This document shows, piece after piece, positions 36,771 through 44,427 of a stretch of DNA of 64,000 nt (position 1 is its first letter; every line of letters begins with the position of its first letter). The DNA lies in assembly GCF_040784915.1 (NCBI RefSeq), contig NZ_CP160797.1, forward strand, positions 2,718,137 to 2,782,136, written 5' to 3'. This DNA comes from Bacillus vallismortis (lineage in GTDB: Bacteria; Bacillota; Bacilli; Bacillales; Bacillaceae). Position numbers and translations under genes: made by a program. Under the pieces are notes generated by a model. The model was given only the letters and a program-made list of their open reading frames with translations, searched no databases and was not told the origin of the DNA.

Positions 36771-37313
36771 TTATTTAACAGCCACAATGCAAAGACAGGA
36801 ATCACGTCTGATGATAGAAAGATCCCTGAAATGCTGATCTTCCAGCAGTTGAATATACATGTTCTCTTTCTCACCGGTATTTGTATCAATATTGATGTAA
36901 AATTGGCCGTCAATTTGAAGCACACGGTAAATTTCCCTTAATGCAAGCCTAATATCAGTACAGCTCTGAACCGTATGTAAGGAAAACACTTTATTAAAGG
37001 TACGGTCATCAAAGGGAATGTTCTCGGGATAGCCATGAAAAATCTCCCCTTTCCCCATGTTCTTTCGATTTGCGTGTGATATTTGCCTTACCTTTCGCTT
37101 TGAAGGGTCAATGCTTTTTAAGCTTCCCTTTTCTAGTTTCTCGGTTATGTTCTTAAAAACAGTGGCATTTCCGATTCCAATTTCTAAAATTCTGTCATTT
37201 TCTTGTATGTCTATAGAGTCAATCATCATATGCTCAATTGTTTTGGTTTGCTTATATTTCCGAGAAAATAATTTCAAAAGATTCAATTGTTTATAGAGTC
37301 TATTTTCTAGCAT
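36771..37313 (-). CDS. yrhH: SAM-dependent methyltransferase YrhH
   Basis: A 180-residue class I methyltransferase: motif I is ILEIGIGNAT, motif II region GEIFHGYPENIPFDDRTF and post-II KVFSLHTVQS. Substrate unknown. Start 37313 follows AGGTG; the GTG at 37322 would be inside that site. An ECF-type promoter lies upstream, in line with cell-envelope stress control known for yrhH. Confidence 0.82.
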   Translation of the reverse strand: MLENRLYKQLNLLKLFSRKYKQTKTIEHMMIDSIDIQENDRILEIGIGNATVFKNITEKLEKGSLKSIDPSKRKVRQISHANRKNMGKGEIFHGYPENIPFDDRTFNKVFSLHTVQSCTDIRLALREIYRVLQIDGQFYINIDTNTGEKENMYIQLLEDQHFRDLSIIRRDSCLCIVAVK

Positions 37314-37371
37314 TTTAAACACCTGCTTTTGGTTTCCTACGTTTATTTATTATATTCGAAAAATAAACCTC

Positions 37372-37399
37372 ATCTTCATTTCCAAATGGGAATGAAGAT
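37372..37399 (-). other. Leader hairpin of yrhH
   Basis: ATCTTCATT / AATGAAGAT perfect 9-bp arms just downstream of the ECF promoter; role unknown. Confidence 0.45.
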
Positions 37400-37407
37400 A
37401 TCAACTA

Positions 37408-37434
37408 GACGGCAATGTGTTTAAAAATGTTTCA
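37408..37434 (-). promoter_or_regulatory. ECF-sigma promoter of yrhH
   Basis: Minus strand TGAAAC, 17 bases, CGTC: the -35/-10 pattern shared by sigma-W, M and X. Confidence 0.75.
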
Positions 37435-37464
37435 ATAGAACTGAACTTTTTCATTTTTTTCCGC

Positions 37465-37493
37465 AAAAAAAGCAGAAAACAAATGTTTTCTGC
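37465..37493 (-). terminator. Terminator of the short-ORF cluster
   Basis: GCAGAAAAC-attt-GTTTTCTGC followed by a run of seven T on the minus strand. Confidence 0.8.
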
Positions 37494-37500
37494 CCTCTTT

Positions 37501-37659
37501 CTAGCGCCAATGATAAGGGAATACATACAACCTTTGCTGCTGCATGGCCATCAGCCTCTGCTGACGGAATGGATTTCCATAACCATGTTTGAAGGAATGC
37601 GGCATGGATGCATAACCATGGCCAATCGACGGCAGCCTTTTCTGATAATTGTTCATCAT
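37501..37659 (-). CDS. Short basic Gln/Tyr-rich protein
   Basis: A 52-residue protein (MMNNYQKRLPSIGHGYASM ... YHWR) rich in Gln, Arg, Tyr and Met. AGGTG lies before the ATG and a terminator follows within 10 bp, which supports a real gene. The composition resembles small coat-associated proteins, but I cannot name it. Last of a cluster of short ORFs. Confidence 0.5.
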   Translation of the reverse strand: MMNNYQKRLPSIGHGYASMPHSFKHGYGNPFRQQRLMAMQQQRLYVFPYHWR

Positions 37660-37728
37660 GCCATCACCTGCCTTACCGTAACGTTGATTTATCATATGCA
37701 GGCAGACATTTTCTTGACAGCTGTTTCG

Positions 37729-37782
37729 CTAAACTTGGTCCTTCTCCATCGTATAATGCATCAATAATTCCATTCTAAGCAT
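37729..37782 (-). CDS. 17-residue ORF
   Basis: MLRMELLMHYTMEKDQV, preceded by GGGGGAG. Very short; kept because it has a strong ribosome site and lies between two other short genes on the same strand. Confidence 0.3.
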   Translation of the reverse strand: MLRMELLMHYTMEKDQV

Positions 37783-37816
37783 ATGTCATCTCCCCCTTCA
37801 GTTTATTCATTGCTTT

Positions 37817-37966
37817 TTAGCGCCAGTTTGTTAAATAAAGATGCTTTAACTGAGACTCTTTCATTTCATCATAAATCTGCTCAATCTGCTGTTCTCGTTC
37901 GAATTCTTCCGGGTTTTTAAACCGTTTGTTAATCGTTAACGTTAAAAAGAATAGGTTAATCGTCAT
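37817..37966 (-). CDS. yrzI: YrzI small protein
   Basis: A 49-residue protein: hydrophobic N terminus MTINLFFLTLTINKRF, then a charged helix (EEFEREQQIEQIYDEM) and the end YLTNWR. It matches YrzI as I remember it. GGGGGTGAG precedes the ATG. The start resembles many short Bacillus peptides beginning with a TINLFF-type hydrophobic stretch. Function not established here. Confidence 0.8.
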   Translation of the reverse strand: MTINLFFLTLTINKRFKNPEEFEREQQIEQIYDEMKESQLKHLYLTNWR

Positions 37967-38006
37967 ATCGCTCACCCCCTTTCAAAGTCCGCTTCAAGCG
38001 AAATAA

Positions 38007-38034
38007 CCCGCGGCATCATTTCTTCTGCCGCGGG
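38007..38034. other. Perfect hairpin upstream of yrzI
   Basis: CCCGCGGCA / TGCCGCGGG, 9-bp G+C-rich stem, 40 bp before yrzI; only a weak T-run. Could be a processing or attenuation element. Confidence 0.45.
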
Positions 38035-38040
38035 CAAATA

Positions 38041-38092
38041 AAAACCGCAGACAAAAGAAGACACCAAACCAATGCCTCTACTGCCTGCGGGG
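38041..38092 (-). terminator. Terminator after the 38-residue ORF
   Basis: CCGCAG / CTGCGG with a long internal part, then TTTTTATTTG on the minus strand. Confidence 0.5.
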
Positions 38093-38119
38093 AGTTGCGT
38101 ATGTCCGTCTATTCCGAAT

Positions 38120-38236
38120 TTAATGCGTGCGATAAGCATCGGTTAAGGAAGGACACGAACTCTTCCACAGGCTGAATGAACCATGAATTTTTTCTTGTGT
38201 ATCACGTACAGGTTGACGTCGTTGTCTCATTGTCAT
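38120..38236 (-). CDS. 38-residue basic ORF
   Basis: MTMRQRRQPVRDTQEK at the N terminus; very strong ribosome site AAAGGAGG nine bases before the ATG; a terminator follows. A second frame from about 38190 (WFIQPVEEFVSFLNRCL) also looks protein-like, so a frameshifted older gene is possible. Unknown function. Confidence 0.4.
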   Translation of the reverse strand: MTMRQRRQPVRDTQEKIHGSFSLWKSSCPSLTDAYRTH

Positions 38237-38360
38237 TTTGTTCAGCCTCCTTTGCTTTTTTCTTCCTTTGTAAGTATATCCACCAAATTCCATTTTGTAA
38301 ACATCTTTTTCTAAAAATGGACTGAATTTGTACGTTTCATCGAGTGGATTTGCCCTTTAT

Positions 38361-39161
38361 TCATGATACCTGCTTCATTTCTTTTCTGGAGCGGTCTTTC
38401 TTATGATATCCAATAAAATAAATGAGACCGACAAACACGGCTCCGCCGATGACATTGCCGATAAAAGCCGGAATGATGTTTCCGATAAACTGCCCCCACG
38501 TGAACGAGCCAGCAAAAATGGCAGCGGGAATCACAAACATGTTGGCGACAACGTGCTGAAATCCGATTGCAACAAAAGCCATAATGGGGAACCAAATGCC
38601 AAGGATTTTCCCTGCTCCGTCTTGGGCGCCGAAAGAAAGCCACACCGCAAGACATACAAGCCAGTTACAGCCGATGCCGGAAATGAGAACCTTGCCGAAG
38701 CTCATATCAAGCTTTCCTTGCGCAACGGCGATCGTTTTTTCTAAATAAGGGCCTGTTTCAGTCAACCCAACCAAATGCCCGAAAAAGTAGGCAACAAACA
38801 ATGCGCCGATTAGGTTCATAATCGTGACGATTCCCCAGTTAACCGCCAATTCTTTTACTGATATTTTTCTCGAAAATAAGGCCATCGCAACGGACATCAT
38901 ATTTCCTGTGATCAACTCAGCGCCAGCGAGCACCACAAGGATCAGACCGACAGGAAATACGGCAGCCCCGATAAGGCTGGAAAGGCTTCCCCATTCTTTC
39001 GGCAGGTCGCCGATTACCCTGATATCAAGCAAGTACCCGAGCGCGATAAATGCGCCGCCTAAAAACCCCAATACAAGCAGAGACGGCAGCGGAAGCTTTA
39101 CTTTTTTCATCCCTGCTTCAATTGCTGCATCCGCTATTTCATCCGGTTTTCGAAAAGCCAT
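38361..39161 (-). CDS. yrhG: Formate/nitrite-family transporter YrhG
   Basis: A 266-residue FNT channel with six membrane helices and family motifs AGAELITGNMM, GCNWLVCLAVWLSFG and FQHVVANMF. It most likely moves formate, given the formate dehydrogenase next door. Start 39161 follows GGAGGG. Transcribed from a promoter right after yrhF, with a terminator-like hairpin in its leader. Confidence 0.85.
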   Translation of the reverse strand: MAFRKPDEIADAAIEAGMKKVKLPLPSLLVLGFLGGAFIALGYLLDIRVIGDLPKEWGSLSSLIGAAVFPVGLILVVLAGAELITGNMMSVAMALFSRKISVKELAVNWGIVTIMNLIGALFVAYFFGHLVGLTETGPYLEKTIAVAQGKLDMSFGKVLISGIGCNWLVCLAVWLSFGAQDGAGKILGIWFPIMAFVAIGFQHVVANMFVIPAAIFAGSFTWGQFIGNIIPAFIGNVIGGAVFVGLIYFIGYHKKDRSRKEMKQVS

Positions 39162-39213
39162 ACTAAAACCCTCCATTATTTCTTCTTTTCTCACAGTTAT
39201 GGCAGAAAGGCAA

Positions 39214-39268
39214 TAAAAAAAGGCAGCACTCAAATAACCTGTGTCAACCAGGCGTTTGAATGCTGCCT
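39214..39268 (-). terminator. Terminator/attenuator in the yrhG leader
   Basis: Minus strand AGGCAGCATTCAAA ... TTTGAGTGCTGCCT followed by seven T, ending about 50 bp before the yrhG start. It lies downstream of the promoter at 39382-39411, so full-length yrhG mRNA needs read-through. Confidence 0.65.
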
Positions 39269-39381
39269 AACTTGTATGCATACCCATACAACAATATCAA
39301 GCAGAATTTAAGATATTGAAAGAGAATATATACAGTTCGTGCATACATTCCATTGCTTTTGCCTTCTATAACTGTAGCCAC

Positions 39382-39411
39382 ATCATATCAAATGTGACAA
39401 ATTTGTGTCAA
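39382..39411 (-). promoter_or_regulatory. Promoter of the yrhG leader
   Basis: Minus strand TTGACA (39411-39406), 18-bp spacer, TATGAT (39387-39382). Repeats of ATTTGT/ACAAAT overlap the -35 and may be an operator. Confidence 0.6.
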
Positions 39412-39422
39412 TGACAAATGTG

Positions 39423-39791
39423 CTAGCTTTGCAGGGCTTCTTTTTGATCATCTATTTTTTGGTCAAAGACAAACACAGATACAGCGATATTTTCCTCAAT
39501 TTTTATATCAGAAAACAAATGGACTAGCTTAGCCCCAATCAGCTCTTCCATTCCCTCCGGCGTTTGTTTGGAATAAAGGTCTTGAATCAGGCTTGTCCGG
39601 GCCGCATGTACCATTTCTCTTCCTTCAGGTGTGCGGGCGATAAACTGCTCGCTTGCACTCAGATTTCCGTATAGTGTTGAAACTGCCATGTTTTCTACAA
39701 ATACAGTATGAATTCGTTCAGGCCCTTTGCCGAATAATTCTTTACGAAGTTTTCGAATAATATCATTGAACTCATGAATTTTTTTAGACAT
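39423..39791 (-). CDS. yrhF: DUF2294-family protein YrhF
   Basis: A 122-residue protein with the family pattern VFVENMAVSTLYGNLSASEQ and ARTPEGREMVHAART. Function unknown; members are often next to formate dehydrogenase genes. Start 39791 follows GAAGGGG and gives the 122-residue length known in 168; the ATG at 39854 has no site. Divergent from yrhE. Confidence 0.8.
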   Translation of the reverse strand: MSKKIHEFNDIIRKLRKELFGKGPERIHTVFVENMAVSTLYGNLSASEQFIARTPEGREMVHAARTSLIQDLYSKQTPEGMEELIGAKLVHLFSDIKIEENIAVSVFVFDQKIDDQKEALQS

Positions 39792-39916
39792 GCAGATTAC
39801 CCCTTCCGATATTGCCTCATAAGGCTTTTCCCGGTTCCCCTCAGGACATTTCACTTGGTTAAAATTTTCCTGCTATATTGTATTATAATAAATATCACTT
39901 TATAATAAAAGCAGTG

Positions 39917-39945
39917 TTGATGGATTTGTAATAGGATCTTGTTAT
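39917..39945 (+). promoter_or_regulatory. Candidate yrhE promoter
   Basis: TTGATG (39917-39922), 17 bases, TGTTAT (39940-39945). Moderate match; it would give a leader of about 150 nt. Confidence 0.4.
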
Positions 39946-40010
39946 GAGTCTATCGGTTTATAAAAATCAAGGATTGGTCTGTTAGTAAGACTTGCTAGTG
40001 AACTATTCCG

Positions 40011-40070
40011 CCATGTGTGTTTACACCTTCTTAGAATGAAAGACAGGTGTATCTATACATGGCTTTTTTT
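40011..40070 (+). terminator. Terminator/attenuator in the yrhE leader
   Basis: CCATGT-N6-ACACCT paired with AGGTGT-N6-ACATGG, then TTTTTTT, ending about 20 bp before the yrhE ribosome site. No gene ends here, as yrhF diverges; a regulatory role is likely. Confidence 0.6.
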
Positions 40071-40105
40071 GACTTCTTGAAAGAAAGATGGAGGGGAATA
40101 TGAAT

Positions 40106-43048
40106 ATGATGGACGTTAAGTCGATCAGTGTCCGTGTAGACGGAACAGAAATTCAAGCACGAGCAGGGGCCACAATTTTAGACATTTTAAATGAAAATGG
40201 GATTGAATACCCGCAGATTTGCCACGTTCCAGAGGTTGATCCGCTTCAAACTTGTGATACTTGCATTGTAGAGGCGAACGGCAAGCTGGTTCGTTCATGC
40301 TCTACTGTCGCAGAAAATGGAATGTCAATTGATCTTTCGGGAAATCGGGTGAAAGAAGCACAAACCGAAGCGATGGACCGCCTTCTTGAAAATCATTTGC
40401 TGTATTGTACGGTTTGCGATAATAACAATGGGAACTGTACGCTGCATAATACAGCGGAAATGATGGGGATCGAGCATCAAAAATACCCATACACGCCAAA
40501 AGAAGATCCGTCTTGCGCGATTGATATGTCTCATCCGTTTTACCGCTATGATCCAAACCAATGTATCGCCTGCGGCCAATGCGTTGAGGTATGTCAAAAC
40601 CTTCAGGTAAATGAAACCCTCTCAATCGACTGGGAACGCGAACGTCCTCGCGTGATTTGGGATGAGGGAGTTCCGATCAATGAGTCTTCTTGTGTCAGCT
40701 GCGGCCAGTGTGTCACAGTATGCCCATGTAATGCGCTGATGGAAAAATCAATGCTCGGGCAGGCTGGCTTTATGACAGGCATCAAAGAGGATGTCATGGA
40801 GCCGATGATTGACCTCGTGAAAAACGTTGAACCCGATTACGGCAGCATTTTTGCCATTTCTGAAGTCGAAGCGGCAATGCGTGAAACGAGAACGAAAAAA
40901 ACCAAAACCGTATGTACGTTCTGCGGTGTCGGATGTTCCTTTGAAGTATGGACAAAAGGACGGGATATTTTAAAAATCCAGCCTGTTTCTGACGCTCCGG
41001 TTAACGCGATTTCTACATGTGTCAAAGGGAAATTCGGCTGGGATTTCGTCAATTCTGAAGAGCGGATCACAAAGCCTTTAATCCGTAAAAACGGGGCTTT
41101 TGTTGAATCTTCTTGGGAAGAAGCCCTGGATCTTGTCGCAAGCAGATTAGGATCAATTAAGGAGCAGTACGGCAACGGATCTGTCGGATTTATTTCTTCT
41201 TCTAAAATCACGAATGAAGAAAACTATGCCATTCAAAAATTAGCGCGTCAGGTATTTGAGACAAACAACGTCGATAACTGCTCACGTTACTGCCAGTCTC
41301 CTGCCACAGACGGATTGTTCCGCACTGTCGGCATGGGCGGTGATGCCGGAACGATTAAAGATATTGCCAAAGCCGGTCTCGTCATCATTGTCGGCGCCAA
41401 TCCGGCGGAAGGACATCCGGTGCTTGCAACACGTGTCAAACGGGCGCACAAGCTTCATGGACAAAAACTGATTGTTGCCGACCTGCGTAAAAATGAGATG
41501 GCTGAACGGTCTGATCTGTTCATCAGCCCAAAACAAGGCACAGACCAAGTTTGGCTGATGGCCGTTACGAAATATATGATTGACCAAGGCTGGCACGATC
41601 AGGCATTTATTGATGAGAACGTGAATTACTTTGAAGATTATAAAGAAACGCTAAAAACCTATACGCTTGATTATGCGGAACGCGTCACAGGCCTTTCAAA
41701 AGAAAACATGATTGAAATGGCGGAAATGATTCGTGACGCTGATGGCACTTGTGTCCTTTGGGGAATGGGTGTCACACAAAATACAGGCGGTTCTGATACA
41801 TCAGCAGCGATTTCAAACCTGCTTCTCGCTACGGGCAACTATCGCCGTCCTGGTGCCGGCGCGTATCCTCTGCGCGGACACAATAACGTACAAGGCGCTT
41901 GCGATATGGGAACACTGCCTGGCTGGCTGCCGGGGTATCAGCATATTACTGATGACAAAGCCCGCGCTAAATTTGAAGAAGCTTACGGTGTCGAAATTGA
42001 AGGAAAACCTGGTTTAGATAATATTCAAATGCTTCATTCCATTGAAGAAGGAAAAATGAAGGCGATGTATCTTGTCGGTGAAGATATGGCGCTTGTCGAT
42101 TCAAACGCGAACCATGTGCATGATATTTTATCAAGCCTTGATTTCTTCGTGGTTCAGGACATCTTCCTGTCAAGAACAGCGCAATATGCCGATGTCGTCT
42201 TGCCTGCCACTCCTTCACTTGAAAAAGACGGGACATTTACCAATACAGAACGCCGCGTGCAGCGATTGTATCAGGCGCTTCCGACACTTGGTGACGCAAA
42301 ACCGGACTGGTGGATTATTCAAGAGGTGGCAAACCGCTTAGGAGCAAACTGGAATTACAGCCATCCAAGTGACATTTTCTCAGAAATGGCGAGCCTTTCT
42401 CCTCTGTTTGGGAAAGCAAGCTATGAGGTGCTTGAAGACTGGAACAGCTTCCTATGGGGCAGCTTTACAGGTGAAAGCACACCGCTTCTGTATGAAGACG
42501 GATTTAATTTCCCTGACAAAAAAGCCCGCTTTGCACTTTCTGATTGGACTGAGCCAGCGGCATTTCCGGAAGAATATGACCTTCATATCAATAATGGCCG
42601 GATGCTGGAGCATTTCCATGAAGGAAACATGACAAATAAATCAAAAGGCATCCAAGCAAAAGTGCCGAATGTATTCGTTGAAATCTCGCCTGAGCTTGCA
42701 CAGGAGCGAGGTGTTTGTGACGGTTCGCTTGTCCGGCTCGTTTCTCCGTTCGGAGCAGTCAAATTAAACGCGCTGATCACAGACCGGGTACGGAAAAATG
42801 AACTCTATCTGCCGATGAACTCAACCGACAAGGAGTCAGCGATTAACTTCTTGACGGGCCCTGCTGCTGATAAACGGACGAACACGCCTGCTTATAAACA
42901 GACAAAGGTTCGCATGGAGATACTTGGAGGCTGTGAAACAGCACCGCTTCCGAAAACAAATCCGCGCAACAAAAAACGGCACCCGCAAAACGGAGTCGAA
43001 GCAGAAAGAAAATGGAACCGTCCAGGCTATGTCCATCTGACTGATTAA
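40106..43048 (+). CDS. yrhE: Molybdenum formate dehydrogenase alpha subunit YrhE
   Basis: A 980-residue oxidoreductase that oxidises formate to CO2. Order: 2Fe-2S ferredoxin domain (CHVPEVDPLQTCDTC), His/Cys cluster site (CDNNNGNCTLHN), two 4Fe-4S sites (CIACGQCVEVC and CVSCGQCVTVC), a CTFCGVGC cluster motif, then the molybdopterin domain with active-site Cys in NCSRYCQSPAT in place of selenocysteine. The ferredoxin-like N terminus suggests a cytoplasmic NAD-linked type. Start 40106 gives the 168 length and follows GGAGGGG. yrhD follows by 18 bases. Confidence 0.92.
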   Translation: MMDVKSISVRVDGTEIQARAGATILDILNENGIEYPQICHVPEVDPLQTCDTCIVEANGKLVRSCSTVAENGMSIDLSGNRVKEAQTEAMDRLLENHLLYCTVCDNNNGNCTLHNTAEMMGIEHQKYPYTPKEDPSCAIDMSHPFYRYDPNQCIACGQCVEVCQNLQVNETLSIDWERERPRVIWDEGVPINESSCVSCGQCVTVCPCNALMEKSMLGQAGFMTGIKEDVMEPMIDLVKNVEPDYGSIFAISEVEAAMRETRTKKTKTVCTFCGVGCSFEVWTKGRDILKIQPVSDAPVNAISTCVKGKFGWDFVNSEERITKPLIRKNGAFVESSWEEALDLVASRLGSIKEQYGNGSVGFISSSKITNEENYAIQKLARQVFETNNVDNCSRYCQSPATDGLFRTVGMGGDAGTIKDIAKAGLVIIVGANPAEGHPVLATRVKRAHKLHGQKLIVADLRKNEMAERSDLFISPKQGTDQVWLMAVTKYMIDQGWHDQAFIDENVNYFEDYKETLKTYTLDYAERVTGLSKENMIEMAEMIRDADGTCVLWGMGVTQNTGGSDTSAAISNLLLATGNYRRPGAGAYPLRGHNNVQGACDMGTLPGWLPGYQHITDDKARAKFEEAYGVEIEGKPGLDNIQMLHSIEEGKMKAMYLVGEDMALVDSNANHVHDILSSLDFFVVQDIFLSRTAQYADVVLPATPSLEKDGTFTNTERRVQRLYQALPTLGDAKPDWWIIQEVANRLGANWNYSHPSDIFSEMASLSPLFGKASYEVLEDWNSFLWGSFTGESTPLLYEDGFNFPDKKARFALSDWTEPAAFPEEYDLHINNGRMLEHFHEGNMTNKSKGIQAKVPNVFVEISPELAQERGVCDGSLVRLVSPFGAVKLNALITDRVRKNELYLPMNSTDKESAINFLTGPAADKRTNTPAYKQTKVRMEILGGCETAPLPKTNPRNKKRHPQNGVEAERKWNRPGYVHLTD

Positions 43049-43066
43049 ACGAAAGGAGGAAAACGA

Positions 43067-43549
43067 ATGGCCGCTCCGATTACGACAATTAAAAAAGAAA
43101 CAAAAACAGCTGAGCAAATGAAGCTTGAAAAAATAGAAGAACTGAAAGAGCTGCTGGCGGAAAATGAGGATGCCGTCTCTAAAACAATGACGATCATGAA
43201 TGAACTTAATGATCTTGGAATTTTTGACGCGGCAACAAGTATGCTGAGGGCGAAGGAAGACATTGCTAAAATTGCGCTCGGCCAGGTTTCACGTGAGCCC
43301 GTCACCAACCTCATCAACACAATGATGGCCGCTGGAGGCGCATTGACAAAAGCAGATCCTGAGTTTACAGGAAAACTTTTAGAAAGCGTAATGGCTGGAA
43401 CTGAACAGGCGCAAAGCTTTTTAAAAGAAGACAAGAAAGTCGGGATTTTCGACCTTTTAAAAGCAATGAATGATCCTGATATCAACAGAGCCGTCGGCTT
43501 CGGCCTTCAGTTTTTAAAAGGCATGGGAAAAGAACTGCAAGAGAAATAA
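43067..43549 (+). CDS. yrhD: YrhD, DUF1641-family partner of formate dehydrogenase
   Basis: A 160-residue helical protein (LKELLAENEDAVSKTMTIM; NRAVGFGLQFLKGMGKEL), DUF1641. Encoded directly after the catalytic gene behind AAAGGAGG, so it is probably an accessory or structural subunit. Molecular role not known. Confidence 0.85.
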   Translation: MAAPITTIKKETKTAEQMKLEKIEELKELLAENEDAVSKTMTIMNELNDLGIFDAATSMLRAKEDIAKIALGQVSREPVTNLINTMMAAGGALTKADPEFTGKLLESVMAGTEQAQSFLKEDKKVGIFDLLKAMNDPDINRAVGFGLQFLKGMGKELQEK

Positions 43550-43651
43550 TAAAAAACAGCCCTCGCTGATGATTATATAACGATTCATATCGTTCATTTT
43601 CTTGTTTTTTATGTTTCCCCGCCTGTTTCGGAGTACAATTGGTGAGCATTA

Positions 43652-43697
43652 AAAAATCCTTCTTCCGTTCAATGAGAACGTTGGAAGGATTTTTTTA
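43652..43697 (+). terminator. yrhED terminator
   Basis: AATCCTTC-N2-CCGTTC / GAACG-N2-GGAAGGATT then seven T. Confidence 0.8.
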
Positions 43698-43922
43698 TTT
43701 ATGCTCCCGCACTATTTCAGTAATCTTTATCCATTCATGGTTACTTCCCATATCAAAAGTTGAAAAGAACTGAACGCTTGTTAACACTGCTGCTGCGTGA
43801 GTAAAAGGATTTCGGTAACACCCTGATTTAAGTCAGGCAAATAATGATATACGAAGCCTTTTATCTGCTATTCACCACATTCCAATACACTCCCCCTCCT
43901 TCCAAGTCCAATGGCTACAGTG

Positions 43923-44115
43923 GTGAAACCCCTGAGAGTTTTTAGCAGGGCTCTTGTTCTGAGATGCGGTATGAGTTCAGAATTCAGATACCTTCCAGAA
44001 ACCTAGGGATTGCGTGAACTTCATATTGTGTACTCCATTGAGTCATCACGTGTATTCTGCCTTAGGTACAGCGGAGCTTTTAGCCTCCGGACATCGACGG
44101 ACTCTCATTCCCCAC
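43923..44115 (-). mobile_element. Probable 3' relic of an IS200/IS605-type tnpB element
   Basis: On the minus strand a short frame ends EFMQPAKVGNESPSMSGG, a TnpB-like C-terminal tail. Then about 150 nt of structured non-coding DNA lead to a hairpin CCCTG-N10-CAGGG followed by GTTTCAC (43923-43956), the usual right end of IS605-type elements. Such regions encode the omega RNA of TnpB. No intact tnpA or tnpB is present. 43700-43922 and 44116-44390 hold no gene I can support. Confidence 0.4.
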
Positions 44116-44393
44116 TTTGGCAGGCTGCATGAATTCGTTTCTAAAAACTCCCTTGCGCTATAGCAGGCCTGCGAAGAGCATCTGGTCAACAATCGCGTCA
44201 TCGGCAGACGTCAATCATCCTGTAATGAATTCAGCTATTTCAGAGGCAGCATTACGCGCTACACATGTAGCACGGGAAGTACGGCGGAAGGTTGCACAAG
44301 AACCAGAGTTCCCCTTATTCATAAGTCAAGAGATACAACAGCGATATTTTTGCGGCTTTACACAGTAACATAGCTAGACTTATTCAACACAAA

Positions 44394-44424
44394 AAAATAA
44401 GCAGTAACACGTGAGTTACTGCTC
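44394..44424 (-). terminator. czcD-czcO terminator
   Basis: GCAGTAAC-tcacgt-GTTACTGC followed by TTATTTTTTT on the minus strand. Confidence 0.8.
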
Positions 44425-44427
44425 AGT

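Noticed and set aside
39946..40099. Molybdenum-cofactor riboswitch before yrhE
   Set aside because: A terminator-like stem is present, but I could not recognise the conserved Moco aptamer core.
44117..44368. 83-residue ORF on the plus strand between yrhD and czcO
   Set aside because: No ribosome site and no recognisable domain; it lies opposite the probable tnpB relic, so it is most likely chance.
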